Assembly: GCA_037044905.1 (NCBI GenBank)
Contig: JBAOKB010000045.1
Span: forward strand, 186,001 to 250,000
Length of the DNA stretch: 64,000 nucleotides
Source: Hortaea werneckii
Lineage: Eukaryota; Ascomycota; Dothideomycetes; Mycosphaerellales; Teratosphaeriaceae
Direction: 5' to 3'
Shown here: positions 55,076 to 64,000 of the stretch, piece by piece
Numbering within the stretch: the first letter of the stretch is position 1
Layout: every line of letters begins with the position of its first letter
Position numbers and translations under genes: made by a program
Notes under the pieces: generated by a model
Seen by the model: the letters and a program-made list of their open reading frames with translations, nothing else
What the model was told of the DNA's origin: nothing
The model's database searches: none

Positions 55076-57310
55076 GTAAGCCATTGTCCTGTAGACGGCA
55101 GCCGTGGATGCCGACCGTGTGTACGCAAATGAAATGCTAAGATGAATTTGCAGAGCGAAAGATAGAGAATAGGGGACGACAATGGCAGATCAGGGACACA
55201 ATACTGCGTAGACTTCCAAAAGCGATATGTTCCCGGTAGGCTGTGACTTGCAATCAGCAACTTCAATTGGACCGGGCGATAGCTAGTCTGCCGTCTATTC
55301 CGTAATAGGCTTTTCCTTATAGGTCTCATTCGAGAACAAGACAAGACCGATGATATGCTGTACAATACCGCTGTATCAGTGTTTGGAGCCCACTGGGAGC
55401 TGCAATCCGAATGGTGTCTTACAAAGAGACGCGACAAACGAATGATTCCGATGTCTATATTTCCATCGGAATTTGCAGAAAGTGGTTCATAGGAATGACC
55501 GAAGCAATCGGTTGCAGGTGGTAGATGATCGCAATCATTCATAATTACTATGGATGCAGTTCACTTATTATTACCTATTACAACAGTGCTGCCCTCTCGA
55601 GCCTCTCCCGACCCTTTGGCGGACTTGACGCCCGCTGTCAAGCGTCCGGAGTACGGCCGCCTTCAAGTGCAGGGCCGTGCCCCTCCACGAGCTCAGCGCA
55701 ATAATAACACCGACGGGTCTTATGATTAATTCGAGCATCAAGGTTGCACAGCGGCATTTCAATCGTGTCTCCACATGGCGTGGTAACCCTCGTTGGCCTA
55801 TCCATTGCAGTCTTGCAGAAAGCCCTCGTTGTGCTTGCTGGTTGCACAGGTGTCAGCAGGACAGACACAACAAACAGGATGCTGTCTGTCCCATGCGGGG
55901 TGGTGGCTGGGACGGCGTCCTCAATGTCAATCGCTCCACTGTAAAGGATTCGCCTAGCGTCGCTGCAGATCCCAGTGAGATAACGAAATAGCCCAGCGAA
56001 CCCAGCAACCTCCACAACTCCACATGCAGGTATATGCATGCGTGCACTTTCGCGGAGGATTAGACTATCCACAGCAAGCTTCGCCTTTAGGCAGAGGCGG
56101 ACATTGCCAAGGGTTTGGCAGTTCAAGGTTGCTCTTGAGGCTTTACGACTATCATATCAGGGAGTATGACGGAGATACCGTGGTGATGTTGATGAGCGAC
56201 AATCGGTGTGGCATGGTGTGGCATGTACGTTGGTACGAGACACTAGCCAAGACTGACTCGCCGATTAGCCAGCTGGAGAGAGACGGGCACATGAAGCCGT
56301 CAGAGGAAAGCGACTATTTCCCGCGCAGTAGTAGTCGTTGTACTGAGCCGTGTCCGCCCCGTTGAATGGAGGCTGCCTGCTTGCATGGCGGGCTGACGGG
56401 CTCGAGGTCCTTCTGGCGTAGATCTTAGCAGCCGGGGGTTTGACGCGCGTTCCGCGTTGAGGCAAATCGCCGTTGAGGGCATCCGGAGCTTCATCAATGG
56501 ACGATGGTATAACGATGCAGTCCGGAGACGGCAGAAGACTGTGTTTGTGGCGAGCTACCGTCGATGAACAGTATGTAGCAGTCGTGGGTGTTCTCACTTG
56601 GTAGAAGCGTCTTCAGCAGGAGCGGAAGAGGGCCCGCCACCACGACATGTCATTCCACAGTGCCAATGTGCCTCCAACCGCTAGGTATGATGCGCATTGG
56701 CTTTAAATTTAGCCACAGGCTCGAGGGCCGACGCCTGGGACCGACCCTGGACCAAGTAGAGCCGCCAAACCCGTTCGTGTTCTACCGTCAGCCTAGCGAG
56801 TGCAATCGGTTCTCCATGGCCGACATGGAGCTCATAGTAGCAACTGGTAGTGTTGCATAGACGTTGGCACCACGGCACATCGCGTCCGTCGCTGGTGCGT
56901 GCGCCATTTGACCCTTTGCTCGTGGTGAGATACTAGCGAGTACTGGTGGTGTCAAGGGAAGGCGGACTGTCGTTACTACTACTACTGTACTGCTCTACCG
57001 CATCGTTGTCCGAGATTCATCTATCTTCTGTAACTTGGCCCACCCCTGCCTCACTCAAACGCGCCCCCGACGCCTTTTCCGCCCCTTTCACATCATCCTC
57101 AGCTGCCGACGCCCGCCCGGCTCCATTAATACGAACCGCGCTATTGCATTTCGGTCACTGGGCTGGCATGGGTCCGAGATAATCTCAAGGCTGGTTGTGA
57201 TGGAAGGATAGCAGCAACAGCACGAGCTATACCGCACCGTCAGCGTTTGGGAGGGGTGAAACGAGGGCCATTCTGCTGTCGCGACAGGCGTCGTCGCTGG
57301 CCACTTAGAC
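55076..57310. other. intergenic region, one weak frame
   Basis: 2.2 kb before the DUF1765 gene. The minus-strand frame 55638-56126 (162 residues, Cys and Leu containing, no recognised domain) is the only sizeable one and is treated as unlikely coding. Confidence 0.3.
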
Positions 57311-60300
57311 ATGTCAGCAGCGGCCACGGAGACGGTGAATGGATATGCTGTCCGCTCCAGCACTGATGAGCGTGCGAGGAAACAAGTCTCCACAAATCCA
57401 CCACCGAACAGGGACGGCGTTTCTGAATCGCAACCACGGAAGCAAAATGCCGACTTTCCTCGCTCCGCCTCCTACACCTACATGCCTGAAGCCGCCAAAG
57501 ACCATGGCGGTTACGTCTCGATCAAGGGCAGCTTCTCCGAGAAGGATCTCATAGTCCCCGCCGACGACCTCGTAGACATTTCACCACCGGACACCTCGGG
57601 CTACACTACGCCGGATGAGATCGTGGAGCCCAAGGTGGATGCCAACGAAGCAAAGGAGTTAATCGCCGAGTTGACCAAGAGCCCAAAGATTAGCGTTCAA
57701 AGGTACAATGACAGCCGCTCGAGCCTCGAATCTTCGGCAGGTGGAAGCAACGTCTCCCTTGAGACTTCAAAGACCGTCTCGACGCCGGGAAGCAGCACCG
57801 TTTCCGTAACGCCTCGGCCGCGTCCGTCCATGCAAAACTCCTTCTCTCGCCGCGCGAATCGCCAGAGCTGGTACGGCAGCTCGCCCTCCACCGCATCCTC
57901 ACGCTCACCGTCACCCGCCAAGAAGGAGCAGGTTCTCCGGCCGCATCAGGTTGGCAAGGATGCAGCCCCAGCGCCCAGCGTCGGAGGAGCTCTATCACGC
58001 GGCAAGTCACTTGTCCGGAGGAAAACAGACTCGGCCAAATCACCAAGGCAGCCTAAGGCTGACGCGAAAGAGGCACCGCAACAATCAGATGGTGAACGGC
58101 CTGTCCCCCGTCGGGGCAGCACGTTAATACGTAGAAAGTCGGCCAGAGTCAGCCAATTCTTCACCGGAAGCAAAGATGAGGAAAAGACACCTGCTGGAGC
58201 ACCGCCTGTTCCGCCGGTCCCGCCGGTCCCGCCAGTCCCAAAGTTTCCAAAATCATTCTCTACTGACAAGCTTCCCACGTACCGCTCGTCTTCCTCTAAT
58301 GCCGATCGCGCTGCCCCTGTGCCTAGATTACTTCCGTCAGATCGCACGACAAGCAGTGGGCTTTCCATGTCCATCAGGAGGAAGGATGAGCTTTGGAGCG
58401 TGTTCCGGGAGCTGGATGGCGGCTATTCCAAGTTCGTGTCGAAGTCCATGGCTTTCAAAGCCAGCGTGGTCCGAAGCTCTCTCCTGCCGTTTCTTCGCAC
58501 GTACGCGAATCACCAATCGAACCGCAATTTACGGCCTGAGGACCTCGACCGAAGAGCAAACATCCTTAACAAATGGTGGACGGGTTTGATTGACATGCTG
58601 CATGGTCGAAACAATCTCTCCATCTCCGGGACCGACAGACCTGCAATCCTGGATGGCATCTCTGGTATCATGGAAAGGCCTGAGTGGCGATTGAGCCCGT
58701 CTCCATTTTGCCCTCTGAGCCAGCGCTCGAAAGGGTTGAACACGCCACGAAACCGATCTAGTGCCTCTCTGAGCCTAAGCTCTAACACTTCGGATTTCCT
58801 CGTCGAGTCTGTGCATCACAATGTACGAAACATCTTTGTGCAGAATCTAAGTGCGCAGATGGCATTTGTTGTGGACAAGATGTCTTTTCGAAATGCGTCA
58901 GCGAGCCTGGTTACGTTCTGCGGAAAAGCATGTGCTTATGCCTTTCTGTTCGTCCCTGGGATGGCAGACATTCTGGTAAGGCTTTGGGAGTTACAGTCTG
59001 ATACGCTACGACGGGTGCTGGACAGCAACGGCGTTGGCAAATTCGACAACTTGACCGAGCACTCAAACCTGATAACGTCCAGCTTTCCGCCGGCTCTGCA
59101 TCAGCTTGGATTCACATCTTTGATGAAGTACATGCGAAAGTTGCGCACACCTCCACCGCTTCCGTTGGGCACGCAAAACATAGAATGGTGGGGCAAGTGG
59201 CTTGAGCGATGGACAGGGCGCGAAAGCGACCTCTTCTACGTTTTCGTCAAGCATTTCCATATCCTTTCTACAGACTTTATGCCGACGGACGCATCCACTA
59301 AGGACCGCATGTGCGCACCGGGCATGCTGCCAGTCCACGCGCAAATCCTCACCAATCTTGACGCCACCATCCACCGCGAGGCCAACCAGAATCAGCAAGA
59401 CCCAACTTCATCTCCGACATTTGACGATGTTCTGAGCGACCCTGATGCAGTCGCTTCTACCCTCCCACTACCTCCTGTCAATGCTGTACGAGTCATGGCC
59501 GAAAACCGACTGATAATGTTAATTCGAGACTTTCTGTCAGACCGCACCGCAGACCATCCTATTGCCAGGCAGCTCTTTGCCGAATCGTTTAACGACCTGC
59601 TGCAGACTGCCGCCAAGGGTACTTCGCTCTTCGATCATGCCGGCTGTTACACGCTACTGGATTTCCTGGAAGAAGCGCTCCCCATTCTGGTGAGATTCGA
59701 GCATCTCGAAGGCAGCAAAGGCACGCTGTTGAATTCGGAGTTTTGGCAGACGGTGTGCAAGAAGATGATCCAGAGTCAGAACACGATGACTGAGATCCGC
59801 TTGTACACTTTCCTGTACACGGTCTGGAATACGGTAGTGTGCAACCTCGGCCGGAAAGCTGATCTCTGTGTTGGCTTGCTCTTAGATCCTGAGGTATTTG
59901 AGAGCAGATTCAATCACTGGTGTCCAATGGTGCGGGCATACTATATGCGCTTGCTTTGTTGGCGTGTAGGAAGATTTGATGGTGAGGCGCAGGAAGGTGA
60001 CATCCTCATTTTGGAGACCATGCTGGAGCGTTTACAATCTTGCTGGTCGAACTATCTATTCTTGCGTGGGCAAGCTGAAAAGACACAGAGTCTGGCTCCC
60101 CCGACAAACCCTTGCAACCCTGCCCCGGGGCGCAGGTTATTGATTGTTCGGACCGACACTCAGGTGGCGCCTATATCTTCGTTCCTATCATTTGACGGAC
60201 TTGGCCCGCGAGAAACGCCATCAAGCCAAGCCAGATTCGAGCAGAAGCGCTACTCCACCCTCTCAATCTCGTAGAACTCGACACGCGACCTGAGAATGCC

Positions 60301-60954
60301 CGGGCAAAGCCGGACGCCGAACCCACTGAGCCGCGAGACCGAGGCATCGGCGGCTTCCTCCGCAAGATGATGGGAACCTCGAAAACGCGCTCGAAGTCCC
60401 AAGGACCACCCACGCGCTCCAAACCCCAAGATCGGCAGCGAGCAGCCTCAGCCCAAGACCCCGTCCGCGCCACCGAGCCCGCCGACCGCCCCACAACGAG
60501 CCTGACACGCTCGCACACCGACGACGCCCGGCCGGCCTCCTCACGTGGCGGCCAACAACCCCCAACCCCCGCCATCGACCTCAGCAAACCCCTCCCAACC
60601 ACCAACCCCCACCGCAACTTCTGCTTCAAATTCAGCCTGGAATACAACCCCTCGACCCGCGTGGCCCCAGGGCCCCTGCGCCTCTTACCCCCGCGCCTCC
60701 CCCTCCCCGCCCAGCTCTTCATGCAATCGCACTCCGACCGCGCCAGCAACGCGAGTACTTTCGCCACTCCCCTCGCGCCGCAAGGGCAAATGCAGACGCA
60801 TGTCCGGTACGCGGGTCGCGCGTTGGCTGAGTGGGCGGTGATTTTGGGGGAGAACCAGAGTTTCTTTGAGAGGAGACGGAATGAGGGTGTGCCTGGGAAC
60901 CAGTTCGTCGAGACGCCTACGTTGGGGGTGGAGGTTTTTCGGCGGCCTTCTTGA
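57311..60954 (+). CDS. DUF1765 (UPF0592-type) protein, one frameshift
   Basis: About 1214 residues across one break. Residues 1-~370 are disordered and basic, Ser/Pro-rich with a VPPVPPVPPVP tract. The DUF1765 helical region follows: KASVVRSSLLPFLRTYANH, RRANILNKWWTGLIDMLHGR, FYVFVKHFHIL, SFNDLLQTAAKG, FWQTVCKKMIQSQNTMTEIR, HWCPMVRAYYMRLLCWRVGR. After the stop at 60272-60274 in frame one, the family's C-terminal block continues in another frame (NFCFKFSLEYN, LRLLPPRLPLPAQLFMQ, RYAGRALAEWAVI, GNQFVETPTLGVEVFRR). The break lies near 60255-60268. Related fission-yeast protein is annotated as a membrane protein; function unknown. Confidence 0.85.
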
Positions 60955-62556
60955 TTGGGGAAGGGGGATGTGTGGAGGGAGGGAGTGTGAGGGGACGATG
61001 AGTGCCATCAAAGGTGTGAGGCACCTCGCTGGTCTGTTTCGTGAAAGGGACGGGTGGTGTTGATTCGGTGGTTGGGTCTGCTGTTTTTTTTTTTTTTTTT
61101 TTCCATTAATTGCCTGACCTTTTCTTTGGCTCTTCAGCGGTGCATATCTGGCGTTCTTCCTGCTTCCTCTTTCTTGCTCTTCCTGAAGAGGGGGGTGAGG
61201 AGGTGATAGAGCGGCGAGAGGCATAAGGGGGCACGGGATCTTTTTTTTTTTTTCCAGCCCATTTTTCAAGACATACTGGGCGCCCTTAATTCTCAAGGTC
61301 TTTGTGGGGGCTGGGGGAGTCTTTCACCACTAGGTGGTAATACTTACAACATTCCCTATCGCTCTGCAATTTGCCTGAAGGGGGTTTCATACGCGGGTGC
61401 GGAAATATACAAGTATGTACATACCTTACACACACTCGCAACGAAAAAAAATATATTTACAGGCGACTGGAGGAATCTAAGGAGCATGCATGGTAGGGAG
61501 GAGGGTCAAATTTAGATACTGGATAATAGAGACGGGAGGGGAGAAAGAGATATGGATGCCCCTTTTTTTAATCGGTCGTGGGGATTCTGGGGATAATAAG
61601 TAGAGTAGACCGACTTAGGAGAGGAAGATGTAAATACGGTTCTAAGACTCTCTAAACGGATTCTTTGGAGGAGGAGTGATGGTGATCGCGTCTTCCTACT
61701 TTTCTCTCCTTTTCCACTCCTTTTTCTTTTTCTGTTGTCGTTCTTCTTTGGTTCCCTGTCCATCGGCTACTTTGCCCGTGTCGTTCAATGTAGCGAATCT
61801 GTGCCATGAGAGTGGATTCCGGATGTTCTTGGGGTTGGGCTCCAATCACGCACCTTCGGACCCCTGCCGGGCTTCGTCATTGTGTAGGACTCGAGAAGAG
61901 CCGCGTTCCTGAGTGATGAGCCATACCTTTTTACTGTCCATTGGCTTTCTTTTATTTCCTTTTTTACAGCCAAAAGTGCAGCCTCCGATTGCTGGCGACA
62001 CTGGTTGTTGTGGACGAGAATCACCTGCAGTCCATCACAGCTCCGTCGGCAAGTGTTACCGTGCCTCTGCGCAGACAACAGCCCTCCCTCCTTCATCACC
62101 CGCGGCTCGCTTCCGAGCTTGTCGCTGGCTGGCTGGCTGGCTGGTGGGCTTGTTGGCTGACGTGCCCGTCTACCTGAACCTCCACTGTCCACTTGCCCGC
62201 CCACTACTTCCGCAATCGCAATCGCAGTCGCCGTCGCGAACCCACGCGCATTCAGTCACGGGAGCAGAAGGTGGGAAGGCAAAGGAAGCCGAGCAGGGGT
62301 GAAGAATCGCGTTGTCCATCCATCTATCTCACCTGCAGCATCCACTCCCGTCCGTCCACGGGTCCCTTAGGTTGCCTGCCTGCGTGCCTGCCTTAGGCGC
62401 GACGTCAAGCGTACGTGCTGGGTGAGCAAGCAGTGAGTGTGTCAGTGTGTGAGCGAGTGAGCTGGTGAGGTGACTGTCCCCAATCGCCTTGCCCTCCTGC
62501 CTGCTGTCGCACCCTCCGCTCGCCGCTCCCATTGCGGAGCTGCCGTGTGCCGGTCT
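60955..62556. other. intergenic, homopolymer-rich, probable long YAK1 leader
   Basis: 1.6 kb with T19 at 61084-61102, T13 at 61241-61253, a (GGCT)5-like repeat at 62124-62144 and several short pyrimidine tracts. No gene supported. The last several hundred bases before 62557 lack ATG-led conserved frames and may be a long 5' UTR. Confidence 0.45.
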
Positions 62557-64000
62557 ATGGAACCTCAGCACGCCTACGCTGCGAACTCCGACTACGCCGC
62601 CGCTGACCCTGCGAAGACTTCGGCGCCCACCTACACCACCCCGGGCGCGGCTGCGGCTGCGCGATATGCGCCTTCGTCGAACTTGAACCCCCCGCAACGC
62701 GACTCCCTCCCCGCCAGCAACTCTGCGCAGCAATACGAGGCCTACAACACTACCCCGTCCATTGTCACCCGAGCCGCCTCGTTAGCCATTTCGTCCCCGG
62801 AGGAATCAAGAACGGCACGGCAGCAGCGCGGCATGGATTACCACAATGGAGATACGGATGGCGACATGCCAATGGAGGATGCCGACCCATACAACAAGCA
62901 GAAATATGCTGCCCGCCCACTGTCGAACGCAGGAGGCTACGCGCAGCAACAGAACAACCGACTATCTACACAATTCCTGCCGCAAGACGATGGGACTGGC
63001 TCCCAGTCGAGAGCGGCAGCCCGGTACTCGCCCATGAACACGTCACCCGCCTCGCCCGGCTACATGGCGAGCCCGCCGCAACAACACACCGCACAAATGG
63101 GCGGCTACACATCTTACACTCCACATCATTCGGCACGGGCATCGCCGACTCGCCAGAATCAATATACCAGCCCGACCCAGCAGAGATTCTACGCCTCCCC
63201 GCCATCTTCTTCTCGCGCGCACAGTTCGCAGCTCCCGCCACTGCAGTCGAACATGTCGCCGTCGAGCGGCTCGTACTTCCCTCAGTCCGCGACGCAGCAA
63301 TTGAACGCGGTCTTTGGCCAGGACCCACCGAGATCGCCATTGAACCAGCAACGCGAGCAGCTTCCTCCGGGCGACAAGGGCCCCGTGCCCCAATTCAGTA
63401 AGACCCAGCCAGGCGCTGACCTCCAAGCACGGGTCAACCGACAACCGCCCTTTCGACGAGCGAACCCTGAAGGTGGCTTCATTAGCCCGCTGCAGGCTCT
63501 GACCACGCACCTCCCCGCTACGTACCGCATCTGTAACCCATCCTTCCAGTATGAATCCTCAAGAAACCCGAGGAGAGTGCTCACAAAGCCCAGCAAGGGC
63601 GTGAAGAACGACGGATATGATAACGAGGAATCGGATTACATTCTGTATGTGAACGACATCCTGGGTTCAGAGGAGACCAACCACAAGAATCGCTACCTTA
63701 TTCTGGATGTTCTGGGACAGGGCACTTTTGGGCAAGTCGTCAAGTGTCAAAACCTCAAGACACAGGAGGTCGTTGCTGTCAAGGTGGTGAAGAACAAGAC
63801 GGCCTACTTCAACCAAAGTATGATGGAAGTGTCGGTCCTGGACTTGTTGAATGGCCGAATGGACAAGAACGACGACCATCATATCCTACGGCTTAAGGAC
63901 ACGTTCATCCACAGGCAACATCTGTGTCTCGTGTTCGAGTTGTTGAGCGTGAATTTGTATGAGTTGATCAAGCAGAATCAGTTCAGAGGATTGAGCACGA
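62557..64000 (+). CDS. YAK1: YAK1-type dual-specificity kinase (DYRK family), partial at window end
   Basis: Runs off the window; 481 codons seen. Residues 1-~310 are disordered, Gln/Pro/Ser-rich (QQNNRLSTQFLPQ, SPPQQHTAQMGGYTS). A conserved Yak1 lead-in follows: RVLTKPSKGVKNDGYDNEES and YILYVNDILGSEE. The kinase domain begins at about residue 377: LILDVLGQGTFGQVVK (glycine loop), VVAVKVVKNKTAYFNQS with the ATP-binding Lys, and LCLVFELLSVNLYELIKQ at the hinge. Yak1 is a growth-restraining kinase downstream of nutrient signalling. No break seen in this part. The catalytic loop and activation-loop Tyr lie beyond the window. Confidence 0.93.
   Translation, partial: MEPQHAYAANSDYAAADPAKTSAPTYTTPGAAAAARYAPSSNLNPPQRDSLPASNSAQQYEAYNTTPSIVTRAASLAISSPEESRTARQQRGMDYHNGDTDGDMPMEDADPYNKQKYAARPLSNAGGYAQQQNNRLSTQFLPQDDGTGSQSRAAARYSPMNTSPASPGYMASPPQQHTAQMGGYTSYTPHHSARASPTRQNQYTSPTQQRFYASPPSSSRAHSSQLPPLQSNMSPSSGSYFPQSATQQLNAVFGQDPPRSPLNQQREQLPPGDKGPVPQFSKTQPGADLQARVNRQPPFRRANPEGGFISPLQALTTHLPATYRICNPSFQYESSRNPRRVLTKPSKGVKNDGYDNEESDYILYVNDILGSEETNHKNRYLILDVLGQGTFGQVVKCQNLKTQEVVAVKVVKNKTAYFNQSMMEVSVLDLLNGRMDKNDDHHILRLKDTFIHRQHLCLVFELLSVNLYELIKQNQFRGLST

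Noticed and set aside
55638..56126. 162-codon minus-strand frame
   Set aside because: No recognised domain, no clear start context, not supported by neighbours; left as possible only.

Overview
This is a gene-dense window of a filamentous ascomycete nuclear genome. Supporting evidence: genes with short GT-AG introns (about 45-190 bp), a fungal betaine-lipid synthase, fungal complex I and CSN8-like proteins, UstYa-type (DUF3328) and DUF1765 proteins, and several divergent F-box-like proteins of the kind expanded in Dothideomycetes. Mycosphaerellales/Capnodiales is my best guess (inference). About 27 protein genes can be supported. No rRNA, tRNA, transposon or CRISPR was recognised.

Layout. 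0-9 kb: an F-box protein, a small three-exon gene, mitochondrial enoyl-CoA hydratase, RER1, the betaine-lipid synthase BTA1 and a complex I 21-kDa subunit. 9-16 kb: the spliceosomal helicase Aquarius, a hotdog thioesterase and a MaoC-type hydratase with a C-terminal SKL. 16-25 kb: a universal-stress-domain protein, an FAD amine oxidase (SKL), an OMS1-like methyltransferase, a small two-exon gene, an Old-Yellow-Enzyme reductase (SKL), a DUF427 protein and a broken F-box gene. 26-35 kb: a secreted acidic repeat protein, a GDS1 winged-helix protein and a UFD1/zinc-finger protein. 35.6-40 kb: the most interesting locus (below). 40-64 kb: argininosuccinate synthase, a large F-box-like gene, a DUF2235 protein, a CSN8/PSD8/eIF3k protein, a PAQR receptor, YIP1, an uncharacterised helical protein, HRI1, a ~105-bp minisatellite, DUF1765 and the start of YAK1.

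The standout system is at 35,614-40,032. A small secreted precursor carries seven copies of the hexapeptide [L/F]IRRPA, each followed by a Lys-Arg Kex2 site and separated by acidic spacers. It lies next to a short-chain dehydrogenase and a single-pass UstYa-family (DUF3328) protein with two HxxHC motifs. That is the architecture of fungal Kex2-processed ribosomal peptides (ustiloxin, phomopsin, asperipin and victorin types), with a core sequence I do not recognise.

A caveat runs through the window. At least ten otherwise well-conserved genes, several of them housekeeping, change frame at single-base indels, mostly in runs of C or G. Consensus error in an unpolished assembly is the simplest explanation, so frameshifted genes are annotated as CDS with the break described, not as proven pseudogenes. 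Exon boundaries were read by eye from splice signals and frame continuity.
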